Source: Prevotella sp.
GTDB taxonomy: Bacteria > Bacteroidota > Bacteroidia > Bacteroidales > Bacteroidaceae
Length of the DNA: 45,984 nt
NCBI GenBank assembly: GCA_017428925.1
Contig: JAFRPY010000023.1
Span: forward strand, 1-45,984
Direction: 5' to 3'
The position numbers and the translations under genes were made by a program. The notes beneath the pieces are model-generated. The model did no database searches. It saw only the letters and a list, made by a program, of their open reading frames with translations, and was not told where the DNA came from. Below, one piece after another: positions 23,725-31,971 of the stretch; the stretch's first letter is position 1, and each line of letters begins with the position of its first letter.

Positions 23725-25523
23725 TTCTTATTTGCCTTCTTTCGCTGGTCGTGGTCAAGGATAATCTTGCGCATACGCATCGACTTGGGCGTCACTTCCA
23801 CGTACTCGTCTTCCTTAATGTATTCCAGACATTCCTCCAGACTCATCACGGTCTTCGGAATAATGCGGGCTTTATCGTCAGAACCGGAAGCACGAACGTT
23901 GGTCAACTGCTTGGCTTTGCAGACATTCACCACAAGGTCGTTATCATGAACATGCTCGCCTACCACTTCGCCTATATACACATCCTCACCCGGATCAATG
24001 AAGAACTTTCCGCGGTCTTGAAGCTTGTCAATAGCATAGGCGTATGCGTTGCCGGTTTCAAGAGAAATCATCGAACCGTTGATACGCCTGGAAATATCTC
24101 CCTTGTAGGGCTGGTACTCCTTAAAACGATGAGCCATGATAGCCTCGCCCTGGCTGGCGGTGAGCACATTGGTGCGCAAACCGATGATTCCACGTGATGG
24201 AATGTCGAATTCTATGTTCGTGCGCTCGCCCTGACTTTCCATAGATGTCACCTCGCCTTTTCTCCGCGTCACCATGTCAATCATCTTAGAAGCGAACTCG
24301 TCGGGAACGTTGATTGTCAATTCTTCGACAGGCTCACATCTTACGCCATCAATCTCTTTATAAATCACTTGGGGCTGTCCCACCTGCAATTCGTAGCCTT
24401 CGCGGCGCATGGTCTCAATCAGCACCGAAAGATGGAGCACACCACGGCCGCTGACAATCCACGAGTCTGTGGAATCCCCAAAAGATTCAACACGCAAGGC
24501 CAGATTTTTCTCCAATTCCTTCTCCAGTCGGTCATTAATATGACGACTTGTACAATATTTGCCTTCCTTACCAAAGAAGGGAGAATCATTGATAGTGAAA
24601 AGCATCGACATGGTCGGTTCGTCGATGGCGATAGGAGGCAATGCTTCTGGATTCTCGAAGTCGCAGATGGTGTCACCTATCTCAAACTTATCTAATCCTA
24701 TCACAGCACAAATATCCCCAGAACCAACAGTATCAGTCTTAACATGTCCCATGCCTTCAAAGGTATGGAGTTCCTTGATTTTTGTGCGTTCCGTCGATCC
24801 GTCACGATGGGCTATTGTGACATTCATGCCATTGGTGAGTGTACCTCGATGCACGCGTCCCACAGCTATACGGCCTGTATAGCTACTATAGTCAAGACTG
24901 GTAATGAGCATCTGCGGTGTTCCTTCCAGTTGTTTTGGTGCAGGAATAACCTCAATAATTTTATCCAACAAATAGGTTATATCGTCCGTCGGAGAGTTGT
25001 AGTCCTCGCCCATCCAGCCATTCTTTGCCGAACCATAAACAACAGGAAAATCCAACTGGTCTTCGGTAGCATTGAGTGAGAACATCAAGTCGAATACCAT
25101 TTCATAGACTTCCTCGGGACGACAGTTGGGCTTGTCAACCTTATTGACCACAACAATAGGTTTCAATCCTATTTCCAAAGCTTTCTGCAACACAAAACGG
25201 GTTTGTGGCATGGGACCTTCAAAAGCGTCAACAAGAAGCAGACATCCGTCGGCCATATTGAGCACACGCTCAACCTCACCGCCAAAATCAGAGTGTCCCG
25301 GAGTGTCGATAATGTTAATCTTTACCCCTTTATAGTTGATGGAAACGTTTTTCGAAAGAATCGTGATACCTCGTTCACGCTCGAGGTCATTGTTATCCAA
25401 TACTTGGTCGCTGAGATTCTGTCCCTCACGGAATAGGTTTCCAGCCAGCATCATCTTATCAACCAAAGTAGTTTTACCGTGGTCAACGTGAGCAATAATT
25501 GCAATGTTACGAATGTCTTGCAT
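23721..25523 (-). CDS. typA: Ribosome-associated translational GTPase TypA/BipA
   Basis: The 600-residue protein starts at [20 protein letters not shown] (ATG 25523); upstream in-frame sequence is promoter and leader. G1 is AHVDHGKT, G2 includes RGITI, G3 DTPGHSDF, G4 NKVDK and G5 SAK, followed by EF-G-like domains ([18 protein letters not shown]) and the TypA C-terminal domain. It binds the ribosome and assists subunit assembly and translation under stress or cold. Two tandem promoters precede it (25547-25578 and 25631-25662). Confidence 0.97.
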   Translation of the reverse strand: MQDIRNIAIIAHVDHGKTTLVDKMMLAGNLFREGQNLSDQVLDNNDLERERGITILSKNVSINYKGVKINIIDTPGHSDFGGEVERVLNMADGCLLLVDAFEGPMPQTRFVLQKALEIGLKPIVVVNKVDKPNCRPEEVYEMVFDLMFSLNATEDQLDFPVVYGSAKNGWMGEDYNSPTDDITYLLDKIIEVIPAPKQLEGTPQMLITSLDYSSYTGRIAVGRVHRGTLTNGMNVTIAHRDGSTERTKIKELHTFEGMGHVKTDTVGSGDICAVIGLDKFEIGDTICDFENPEALPPIAIDEPTMSMLFTINDSPFFGKEGKYCTSRHINDRLEKELEKNLALRVESFGDSTDSWIVSGRGVLHLSVLIETMRREGYELQVGQPQVIYKEIDGVRCEPVEELTINVPDEFASKMIDMVTRRKGEVTSMESQGERTNIEFDIPSRGIIGLRTNVLTASQGEAIMAHRFKEYQPYKGDISRRINGSMISLETGNAYAYAIDKLQDRGKFFIDPGEDVYIGEVVGEHVHDNDLVVNVCKAKQLTNVRASGSDDKARIIPKTVMSLEECLEYIKEDEYVEVTPKSMRMRKIILDHDQRKKANKN

Positions 25524-25546
25524 ACTAATACCTTTAAAAACGGGTG

Positions 25547-25578
25547 CAAAGGTACAAATAAGTGAGCGAAATGCAAAA
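25547..25578 (-). promoter_or_regulatory. typA promoter, proximal
   Basis: On the minus strand TTTTG (25574-25578), a 19-base spacer, then TACCTTTG (25547-25554) followed by CACCC. The transcript would begin a few bases before the ATG at 25523, giving a very short leader. Confidence 0.8.
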
Positions 25579-25630
25579 GGAAAACACTTTTTTCTTTTCA
25601 TTTCCGAATGAAAGTACCTTCGATGCCAAT

Positions 25631-25662
25631 CAAAGGTACAAATAAGTGAGCACAATACAAAA
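25631..25662 (-). promoter_or_regulatory. typA promoter, distal duplicate
   Basis: CAAAGGTACAAATAAGTGAG occurs at both 25547 and 25631, and the following ~12 bases are nearly the same, so the whole -33/-7 unit (TTTTTG, 19 bases, TACCTTTG) appears duplicated 84 bases apart. Confidence 0.7.
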
Positions 25663-25676
25663 AAATACCAGTTTTA

Positions 25677-25708
25677 TTTTGTTATTTCCCTAATAATGTG
25701 TACCTTTG
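25677..25708 (+). promoter_or_regulatory. rpsO promoter
   Basis: TTTTG (25677-25681), 19 bases, TACCTTTG (25701-25708), then CACCC. It reads right toward rpsO and leaves a leader of about 105 bases, divergent from the typA promoters. Long rpsO leaders often bind S15 for feedback; AATTTCGGAAAATCCGATGC at about 25717 could fold, but a regulatory structure is only inferred. Confidence 0.8.
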
Positions 25709-25819
25709 CACCCGCAATTTCGGAAAATCCGATGCATTTGACGATGTAACCCCGTTGTGATTAAGGCGGGCAGGCATCCGAAAGATGTAATTGCAAAAAT
25801 CATTAATCAATTAAAAATC

Positions 25820-26095
25820 ATGTATTTAGACAAAGCAAAAAAAGAAGAGATTTTCGGCAAGTTCAGCCACAATGGTAACGCTACTGACACTGGTTCAGCA
25901 GAAAGCCAGATTGCACTGTTCTCTTATCGTATCAGTCACCTCACTGAGCACCTGAAGAAGAACCACAAGGACAATGTGACCGCCCGCTCACTGACTATGC
26001 TCGTAGGTAAGCGCCGCGCCCTGCTTGACTATCTGAAGGATCGTGACATCAACCGTTATCGTGCTATCGTCAAGGCATTAGGTCTGCGTCGATAA
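25820..26095 (+). CDS. rpsO: 30S ribosomal protein S15
   Basis: The 91-residue protein begins MYLDKAKKEEIFGKF and contains the S15 signature (GSAESQIALFSYRISHLTEHLKKN region and LVGKRRALLDYLKDRD). It binds 16S rRNA helices 20-22 and bridges to the large subunit. The start at 25820 gives the standard family length; an in-frame ATG-like extension from 25757 is leader. Its last 26 bases overlap the convergent folK gene. Confidence 0.97.
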   Translation: MYLDKAKKEEIFGKFSHNGNATDTGSAESQIALFSYRISHLTEHLKKNHKDNVTARSLTMLVGKRRALLDYLKDRDINRYRAIVKALGLRR

Positions 26096-26522
26096 TCTCT
26101 CGCAAAGGAACCATTACGAAATCCCTCGTCCACATCAATGGATGGGGGATTTTCAGTTCCGGTTCATCCACAACCAAGTCTTCGTATAGCAAAATGTCTA
26201 TATCAATAGGACGATCGTGATAGACAGGTGATTGATGATTTCGGTCAGGTGCCTGTGTTTTCTTTTTACGCCCTAATTCGCGTTCTATTTTTTGTGTGGC
26301 ACGTAGCACCTCCATCGGTGAAAGCGTTGTCATCACTTTCACAGCAGCATTCACAAAAAGATTCTCCGACTGAAATCCCCAGGGTTCAGTTTCATAAAAA
26401 GCTGACTGGCGAACCACTTCGCCAACCAGCTCCCCTATTTTTTCTATAGCCCGTTCAATGTTGGCGCGCTTGTCACCCAAATTGGAGCCAAGTCCCAAGT
26501 AAACGGAATGAGAATCAACCAT
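26070..26522 (-). CDS. folK: 2-amino-4-hydroxy-6-hydroxymethyldihydropteridine pyrophosphokinase
   Basis: The 150-residue enzyme (HPPK) transfers pyrophosphate from ATP to the pterin, a step of folate synthesis. It shows YLGLGSNLGDKRANI at the N-terminus, the FYETEPWGF loop, and the signature RPIDIDILLYEDLVV, followed by LKIPHPLMWTRDFV. It is the last gene of the ftsX-DUF3098-uppP-truB-queA-folK cluster, 14 bases after queA, and its 3' end overlaps rpsO. Confidence 0.95.
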   Translation of the reverse strand: MVDSHSVYLGLGSNLGDKRANIERAIEKIGELVGEVVRQSAFYETEPWGFQSENLFVNAAVKVMTTLSPMEVLRATQKIERELGRKKKTQAPDRNHQSPVYHDRPIDIDILLYEDLVVDEPELKIPHPLMWTRDFVMVPLREIIDADLMP

Positions 26523-26536
26523 ATATTTCTTTTGTG

Positions 26537-27655
26537 CTAATCGTTCAAAATCAGCATGGCGTCACCATAGCAACCGAACTTATAGCCATTCTCCACAGCT
26601 TTCTCGTAGGCTTCCATCACCAACTCGTAGCCTCCAAACGCACAAGTTTCCATGAGCAATGTCGACAATGGATGATAGAAATTGGCCAACATCGTGTCGC
26701 CAATACCGAACTCGTATGGTGGGAAAATGAATTTATTGGTCCAGCCCTCATATTCCTTCAGCAACCGGTCGGTGCCCATTGCCGTCTCTGTAGCTTTGGC
26801 AACGCTGGTACCCACCACACAGACTTGATGCCCAGCAGCCTTTGTACTGTTGACAAGATCGCAGCACTCCTTGCTGATAAACATCTGCTCGGAATCCATC
26901 TTATGCTTCGTCAGGTCTTCCACTTCTATATCATGGAAGTTGCCGAGTGCGCAATGGAGAGTTAAGTATGCAAAATTGATACCCTTGATTTCCATACGCT
27001 TCAGCATCTCACGACTGAAGTGCAGACCTGTAGCAGGGGCAGTCACCGCACCCTCGTTCTTGGCAAACAGACACTGGAAGTCTTCCATATCCTCAGGTGT
27101 TGCCGGCCGGTGGTCTACAATGTAGTGTGGCAGCGGGGCCTCGCCAAGTGCAAACAATTCCTTCTTGAATTCGTCATGCGGACAGTCATAGAGGAAACGG
27201 AGCGTGCGCCCACGGCTGGTGGTATTGTCAATCACTTCGGCAACCATTGTTCCGCTGTCATCGAAAAACAGTTTATTGCCAATCCTGATTTTACGCGCCG
27301 GCTCTACAAGCACGTCCCACAGGCGCATATCCTCGTTAAGTTCACGCAGCAGGAAAACCTCAATCTTAGCATCCGTCTTTTCCTTCGTTCCATAGAGACG
27401 GGCAGGAAACACTTTGGTATCATTAAATACGAAGGTGTCGCCCTCGACAAAAAAATCCAATACGCTACGGAAGTCGAGATACAACGGATTGCCCTCGTCA
27501 TCTTTCAGAGGTTCACCATTTTCATCAGTCTTAAACATGTCGATAGTCTGCGACTTGCGGTGCAGAATCATCAACCGGCACTCATCCCTATGACGGGGAG
27601 GATCAAGTGCTATCAGTTCTTCAGGTAGTCTGAACTTAAATTGTGACAGTTTCAT
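26537..27655 (-). CDS. queA: S-adenosylmethionine:tRNA ribosyltransferase-isomerase
   Basis: The 372-residue enzyme transfers the ribose of S-adenosylmethionine to 7-aminomethyl-7-deazaguanine in tRNA, making epoxyqueuosine at the wobble position. Family blocks visible: LPEELIALDPPRHRDECRLMIL, FNDTKVFPARLYG, the GAVTAPATGLHFS block, LTLHCALGNFHDI and NFYHPLSTLLM. A short acidic insertion (ENGEPLKDDEGNPLYLD, about residues 45-61) is typical of the Bacteroidota form. It is in the ftsX-folK cluster, 21 bases after truB. Confidence 0.95.
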   Translation of the reverse strand: MKLSQFKFRLPEELIALDPPRHRDECRLMILHRKSQTIDMFKTDENGEPLKDDEGNPLYLDFRSVLDFFVEGDTFVFNDTKVFPARLYGTKEKTDAKIEVFLLRELNEDMRLWDVLVEPARKIRIGNKLFFDDSGTMVAEVIDNTTSRGRTLRFLYDCPHDEFKKELFALGEAPLPHYIVDHRPATPEDMEDFQCLFAKNEGAVTAPATGLHFSREMLKRMEIKGINFAYLTLHCALGNFHDIEVEDLTKHKMDSEQMFISKECCDLVNSTKAAGHQVCVVGTSVAKATETAMGTDRLLKEYEGWTNKFIFPPYEFGIGDTMLANFYHPLSTLLMETCAFGGYELVMEAYEKAVENGYKFGCYGDAMLILND

Positions 27656-27676
27656 ATTTATACTTTTTTTCTTTAC

Positions 27677-28372
27677 TCATTCCACTTCCTGCTTTTCCAG
27701 CCACTCCTTGAAGTTGTCGAAGGTATGGCATTCTTCGATTCTCACATCGCCGGCCTTAGTTCGACATAGGGCTGTCAGATAGGCTCCGCTGTCAAGAGCC
27801 TCGCCGATGTCACGCGCCAACGAACGGATATATGTACCCTTCCCACAAACCACACGTATACTCACCTGCATCTTTTCGGGATCAAAACCTGTCAGTTCAA
27901 TCTCGTCAATGTGAACACGTTTAGGCTGTAGTTCCACGGTCTTTCCCTTGCGCATCAGTTCGTAGGCACGGTCGCCTTTCACCATACAGGCACTGTAGGC
28001 TGGCGGAATCTGGTCGATATCACCTACAAAACGCTTCAGCACCTCTTCAATCTGCTCACGGGTGATATGAGCCGTGGGATATTCCTTATCCACAGGATGC
28101 TCCATGTCATAACTGGGTGTCGTGGCTCCTAATTGGAGGGTGGCGGTATATTCCTTCGTGTGTTTCTGCAGTTCTTCAATCTGTTTGGTAGCCCTTCCCG
28201 TACAGAGAATGAGCACGCCTGTAGCCAAAGGATCCAATGTACCGGCATGTCCGATTTTCACCTTATAACCCAAGTGTTTGGAGAGCACATAGCGGATATG
28301 GGCCAGTGCCCCGAAACTGGACATCCGATAGGGCTTGTTGATGCCCAGAATCACTCCTTCTCTGAAATTCAT
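27677..28372 (-). CDS. truB: tRNA pseudouridine(55) synthase
   Basis: The 231-residue enzyme makes pseudouridine 55 in the T-loop of tRNAs. The catalytic Asp is in GHAGTLDPLATGVLI, with the earlier NKPYRMSSFGALAHIR opening, the QIPPAYSACMVKGDRAYE block and RVVCGKGTYIRSLARDIG. The start overlaps the uppP stop (TGATG), so translation is coupled. The PUA extension of larger TruB proteins is absent, as in other Bacteroidota. Confidence 0.95.
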   Translation of the reverse strand: MNFREGVILGINKPYRMSSFGALAHIRYVLSKHLGYKVKIGHAGTLDPLATGVLILCTGRATKQIEELQKHTKEYTATLQLGATTPSYDMEHPVDKEYPTAHITREQIEEVLKRFVGDIDQIPPAYSACMVKGDRAYELMRKGKTVELQPKRVHIDEIELTGFDPEKMQVSIRVVCGKGTYIRSLARDIGEALDSGAYLTALCRTKAGDVRIEECHTFDNFKEWLEKQEVE

Positions 28373-29250
28373 CAGTCAACCATTGAGAGTGAATGTCCCG
28401 TAAAGATGAGGGCAAGGATGATGAGACCAACGATGATACGATAGATACCGAAGGCCTTGAATCCGTATTTTGATACAAAGTTCACGAACCACTTCATGGC
28501 AAGCAGGGCCACGATGAAGGCAACCACACACCCCACAATGAGCATAGTGATGTTACTTGTCGTAGCCCATGCCCCACCCTCTTTCATCAGGTCGAAGAGG
28601 TCGAGCACAGTGGCACCGGCCATCGTAGGAACAGCCAAGAAGAAAGAGAACTCAGCAGCACGGCGGCGGGTAAGTCCCTGAGCCATACCACCGACGATAG
28701 TTGCCATCGAACGCGACACGCCGGGGATGACGGAAATACATTGGAAGAGACCTATATTAAAGGCACTCCGCTCTGTTACCTCCTGCTTTTCGTCGGGCTT
28801 ATTGAAAATCTTGTCGCAATAGAGCATGAAAACACCGCCCAACACGAGCATGATGGCCACTACGAGCACACTGTCGAGCAACCAGTCGAGCAAACCCGAT
28901 TTCTTTGCTGCCAGACCAATGACCACAGCGGGAATAACACCCACGATAAGCAGCCAGTAGAAATAGAATTTATGCTTCAGCTGTCCGAACGCCGAAGTCC
29001 CTTCGGGAGCCGGTGAATGGTCAATGCGGAAAAAACGCTTCCAATAGAGACAAACCACAGAAAGAATAGCTCCAAACTGGATGATAAACGTGAATGCGTG
29101 AACAAAGGCGGCCATTGTGGGGTCATCCTGCATACGTTCGGTAACACCCAGTAGGTTTTGGGTGATAATCATGTGTCCAGTCGAAGAAACGGGAAGAAAC
29201 TCCGTAAGTCCTTCCACGATAGCAATGATGATAGTCTCAAGGAGTGTCAT
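28372..29250 (-). CDS. uppP: Undecaprenyl-diphosphatase
   Basis: The 292-residue inner-membrane protein (BacA/UppP) dephosphorylates undecaprenyl pyrophosphate to recycle the carrier lipid for peptidoglycan and glycan synthesis; high activity gives bacitracin resistance. Both signature loops are present: EGLTEFLPVSSTGHMIIT and PGVSRSMATIVGGMAQGLTR. It overlaps the DUF3098 gene by four bases upstream and truB by one base downstream. Confidence 0.96.
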   Translation of the reverse strand: MTLLETIIIAIVEGLTEFLPVSSTGHMIITQNLLGVTERMQDDPTMAAFVHAFTFIIQFGAILSVVCLYWKRFFRIDHSPAPEGTSAFGQLKHKFYFYWLLIVGVIPAVVIGLAAKKSGLLDWLLDSVLVVAIMLVLGGVFMLYCDKIFNKPDEKQEVTERSAFNIGLFQCISVIPGVSRSMATIVGGMAQGLTRRRAAEFSFFLAVPTMAGATVLDLFDLMKEGGAWATTSNITMLIVGCVVAFIVALLAMKWFVNFVSKYGFKAFGIYRIIVGLIILALIFTGHSLSMVD

Positions 29251-29501
29251 TTCCCGGTTTTTTCGTTATTTATTCCATCTTTCGGCTTATATACAATAGC
29301 CAAGATAATACTGACAAATCCCAAGAAAGTAATCACGGGAGCCACCTTGATGTGCATAGCCGAAAAAATCTCCGGGTTGAACTGCGTCTCGGTCGAGCCG
29401 CTGCCACTCATCAGGAAAAAGCCGATAATCACCACTGCCACGCCGATGGCCAGCAAGATGAAATTCATTTTTCCAAATGCCAAATTCTTCTTATCTTCCA
29501 T
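29247..29501 (-). CDS. DUF3098 family small membrane protein
   Basis: The 84-residue protein has two membrane segments (FILLAIGVAVVIIGFFLMSG and VAPVITFLGFVSIILAIVY) separated by a short loop with FNPEIFSAMHIKVAP, matching the DUF3098 family, which in Bacteroidota almost always sits between ftsX and uppP. Function is unknown; the location suggests a role in cell division or envelope growth. Its 3' end overlaps uppP by four bases. Confidence 0.88.
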   Translation of the reverse strand: MEDKKNLAFGKMNFILLAIGVAVVIIGFFLMSGSGSTETQFNPEIFSAMHIKVAPVITFLGFVSIILAIVYKPKDGINNEKTGK

Positions 29502-29522
29502 AATGATAATTATATTAATACT

Positions 29523-29553
29523 TCTCCCCTCCCCTCGGGAGAGGCTGAGGGTG
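29523..29553. repeat. GC-rich palindromic element between ftsX and the DUF3098 gene
   Basis: CTCCCCTCCCCTCGGGAGAGG followed by CTGAGGGTG and a run of eight T on the plus strand. On the plus strand it would look like a terminator, but the genes here run on the minus strand; on that strand the T-run lies upstream of the hairpin. It belongs to the same family as 12651-12684. Confidence 0.65.
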
Positions 29554-29559
29554 TTTTTT

Positions 29560-30438
29560 TTATATCTTATACAAATCTCTTGCGGTCATCTTCAAGAACG
29601 TATTCACCGAAACATACGAACAGAGGAATGTGATGAGCAAGCCAAAGACGAATACCGCTGCCGCCGTGATGGCTATCACCTCCCAGGTAATCACCTCCAG
29701 CACTTCAGGTTCATAATACCACAGGGCATAAACGCCTCCGCCAAGCACTGCACAGGCCAAAATGGCAGCAACCAGTCCGATTACCACGCCTTTTTTGAGG
29801 AATGGTCTTCTGATAAAGCCCCACGAGGCACCCACCAGTTTCATCGTGCGGATGCTGAACCGACGGGCATACACACCTAAGCGAATGGAGTTGTTGATGA
29901 GCGAGAACGACACGATGGTGAGCAAAACGGCCAGAATGAGAAGTACCAAATTAATCTTATTCAGGTTTTTGTTTACCGAGTCGATCAGTGTCTGAGGATA
30001 CGTTATTTCCGTTACCTTCGGATTCTTTTGCAACGCAGCAGCTATCCATTTCAGCGAATCGTTGTTAGCATAGTCGGCCTTCAGCTGCAGCTCTATGCTC
30101 CCCAGAAAAGGATTAACACCAACAAACTCGCTAGGGTCGGCTCCCAATTCCTTGGTCTGCTCCTTCAGCGCCTGCTCTTTGCTGATATAGGTCAGTCCGC
30201 TGACGTAGTTCTGCTTTTTCAGTTGCTGACAAAGCTGTTGCGCCTCAGAATTGGTCATGTCTTCTGAGAGGATTGCCGTCACCGTAAGGTTCTCCTTAAC
30301 GTAATTAGAAAGATTGTGGGCCGCAAGAACCGAGAACACAACCATTCCTAACAATACAAGCACCATGGCGGTGCTGATACACAATGTAATGACCTGCAAA
30401 CTGCCACGATTGCGGGTTTTTCTTTTCCTTTTTGCCAT
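29560..30438 (-). CDS. ftsX: Cell division ABC transporter permease FtsX
   Basis: The 292-residue protein starts at MAKRKRKTRNRGSLQV (ATG 30438), because upstream in-frame codons cross the promoter. It has the FtsX layout: a basic cytoplasmic start, helix 1 (ITLCISTAMVLVLLGMVVFS), a periplasmic domain with QLCQQLKKQNYVSGLTYISKE and FVGVNPFLGSIELQL, then three helices near the C-terminus. With FtsE it links division to peptidoglycan hydrolase activation at the septum. It is the first gene of the minus-strand cluster. Confidence 0.92.
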   Translation of the reverse strand: MAKRKRKTRNRGSLQVITLCISTAMVLVLLGMVVFSVLAAHNLSNYVKENLTVTAILSEDMTNSEAQQLCQQLKKQNYVSGLTYISKEQALKEQTKELGADPSEFVGVNPFLGSIELQLKADYANNDSLKWIAAALQKNPKVTEITYPQTLIDSVNKNLNKINLVLLILAVLLTIVSFSLINNSIRLGVYARRFSIRTMKLVGASWGFIRRPFLKKGVVIGLVAAILACAVLGGGVYALWYYEPEVLEVITWEVIAITAAAVFVFGLLITFLCSYVSVNTFLKMTARDLYKI

Positions 30439-30447
30439 ATGATATTG

Positions 30448-30479
30448 CAAAGATACAAAATCAGCACCCCGTTTTGCAA
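30448..30479 (-). promoter_or_regulatory. Probable promoter of the ftsX-folK cluster
   Basis: On the minus strand TTG (30477-30479), 21 bases, TATCTTTG (30448-30455) followed by C lie just before the ftsX ATG at 30438, giving a short leader. The spacer is at the long end of the usual range. Confidence 0.6.
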
Positions 30480-30512
30480 GCTTTTTAATCAAAATTAACA
30501 AGTAAGTAACAC

Positions 30513-30640
30513 ATTTATCACTTATCATTTATCATTTATCACTTAAAAACTCTAATTTTACGTCGCTACACTCCGTGAAATTAGGCTGCACTCGGGAAAA
30601 ACCAAATATTTTTTGGTTTTTCCACTCATTTAGATAAATT
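30513..30640. repeat. Repeat-rich region with two hairpins
   Basis: The gap between ftsX and the radical SAM gene starts with a TTATCATTTATCATTTATCA-type microrepeat (30513-30546), then AATTTTACG/CGTGAAATT (about 30553-30582, one G-T pair) and a perfect 10-bp hairpin AAAAACCAAA/TTTGGTTTTT (30597-30606 and 30612-30621). The second hairpin ends in TTTTT on both strands and could terminate transcription either way, although no gene clearly ends there. Confidence 0.6.
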
Positions 30641-30715
30641 TCTCACGCTCAGGAGATCAAATATATTTGTTTTCTCTTCGCTTAATCGAAATTTTGCACT
30701 AATTTTGCACCCATT

Positions 30716-31525
30716 ATGAGCACCATCATCTATCCTTCGCCCATCTTCGGGCCCGTGCATTCGCGCCGTCTCGGCGTAAGTCTCGGCATCAATCTGTTGC
30801 CGGCCGACGGAAAAGTGTGCACCTTCGACTGCATTTATTGCGAATGCGGTTTCAATGCCGACCACCGTCCAAAACTGAAGATGCCAACGCGTGAAGAAGT
30901 GGCTGAAGCACTCGAAGCCAAGCTGAAGGAAATGAAGCAAAACGGTCCCCACCCCGACGTGCTCACATTTGCCGGCAACGGCGAACCCACGGCAAATCCA
31001 CATTTCCCAGAAATCATCGACGACACCATCCGTCTGCGCGACCAATATTTCCCCGAGGCCAAAATCAGCGTACTTTCCAATGCCACGCTCATCCACCGTC
31101 CAAAAATTCATGCAGCACTGATGAAAGTGGACAACAACATCCAGAAACTCGACACCGTTAATGCCGAATATATAAATAAGGTGGACCGCCCCGAAGGCGA
31201 ATGGTATCAGGTTGACCAGGTCATCGAAGGCCTGAAACGCTTCAACGGACACGTCATCATCCAAACCATGTTCCTAAAAGGAGAGCCCACCCAAACCCTC
31301 CCGAAGGGAGGGAGCCCAGCACCCGTTAATTTCGACAACACCGGCGAAGAATTTGTTGCCCCATGGCTTGAAGCCCTGAAGGAAATCGCCCCACAACAGG
31401 TAATGATCTACACTATCGATCGCGAAACGCCCCTGCAAGGTTTGCAAAAAGCCACCCACGAAAAACTCGACAGCATTCGCGACCGCGTCATTGCCCTCGG
31501 CATTCCCTGCACTGCCAGCTATTAA
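30716..31525 (+). CDS. Radical SAM protein with in-frame repeat insertion
   Basis: The 269-residue protein has the 4Fe-4S cluster motif Cys35-x3-Cys39-x2-Cys42 (CTFDCIYCECG), followed by the GNGEPTANPHF block that binds S-adenosylmethionine, and resembles the short radical SAM proteins annotated near the wybutosine group (COG0731-like). Opening SPIFGPVHSRRLGVSLGINLLP is characteristic. The reaction is unknown. About residues 191-204 (EPTQTLPKGGSPAP) are encoded by a GC-rich palindromic element inserted between FLKG and the conserved NFDNTGEEFVAPWL block. A possible -7 (TAATTTTG, 30700-30707) lies just upstream but lacks a good -33 box. Confidence 0.85.
   Translation: MSTIIYPSPIFGPVHSRRLGVSLGINLLPADGKVCTFDCIYCECGFNADHRPKLKMPTREEVAEALEAKLKEMKQNGPHPDVLTFAGNGEPTANPHFPEIIDDTIRLRDQYFPEAKISVLSNATLIHRPKIHAALMKVDNNIQKLDTVNAEYINKVDRPEGEWYQVDQVIEGLKRFNGHVIIQTMFLKGEPTQTLPKGGSPAPVNFDNTGEEFVAPWLEALKEIAPQQVMIYTIDRETPLQGLQKATHEKLDSIRDRVIALGIPCTASY
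31286..31318. repeat. GC-rich palindromic element inside the radical SAM gene
   Basis: CCCACCCAAACCCTCCCGAAG followed by GGAGGGAGCCC. It is the same family as the element in alr, here in the opposite strand relation to the gene product but again read as TLPKGG. Confidence 0.8.
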
Positions 31526-31550
31526 AAATATAAGTTTCGCATGTTTCACA

Positions 31551-31579
31551 CTCCTCTCTCCTCTTTCCTCTCTCCTCTA
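31551..31579. repeat. CT-rich low-complexity repeat, copy 3
   Basis: CTCCTCTCTCCTCTTTCCTC followed by TCTCCTCTA, downstream of the radical SAM gene, resembles the tracts at 5744-5763 and 13621-13652. Confidence 0.7.
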
Positions 31580-31614
31580 AACGCATGTCAGATGCCATCG
31601 TCCGACTTGTAAAT

Positions 31615-31746
31615 CATAAGCATTCGAATTGTAATTTCAATGAAATTGCAAAGCAAAATCAATTAAATTGCCGACCAATTTCAATTAAATTGGTGAGCAA
31701 TTTAATTGAAATTACAACTCGGAAGATAAGGATTGGCAATCAGGAT
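31615..31746. repeat. 22-base-period array B
   Basis: Units at 31615, 31637, 31659, 31681, 31703 and 31725. The core of the central units is CAATTTCAATTAAATTG-like, itself an inverted repeat (CAATTT ... AAATTG). The core at 31677 (AATTTCAATTAAATT) and the next one at 31699 (AATTTAATTGAAATT) are exact reverse complements, exactly 22 bases apart. The spacer letters GAGC/GACC before CAAT recur in array C. The array ends about 135 bases before the -33 box of the CotH-protein promoter. Confidence 0.8.
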
Positions 31747-31879
31747 AATCGTTTCTGACACATAAAACACTGGTTTCATCCAACTGAGAAAAAGTAGAGC
31801 ACCGATGTCTCTGCCCTATCCAAAGAAGGCAAGAAAAATGAAAAAAAACAAAAAGAAATAAAGAAAATTTACGTAAACG

Positions 31880-31911
31880 TTTGCACTATTCGTAAATAAT
31901 TCTTACCTTTG
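31880..31911 (+). promoter_or_regulatory. Promoter of the CotH-domain protein operon
   Basis: TTTG (31880-31883), 20 bases, TACCTTTG (31904-31911) followed by CAC match the Bacteroidota consensus. The leader to the ATG at 31972 is about 55 bases and A/T-rich. Confidence 0.8.
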
Positions 31912-31971
31912 CACATGATAAATCATCAATAGTCTACAACCTAAGTATTTAACTAACTTCAATAATTAAAC

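Noticed and set aside
25524-25655. N-terminal extension of TypA
   Set aside because: It spans the proximal promoter and would precede the conserved start [16 protein letters not shown].
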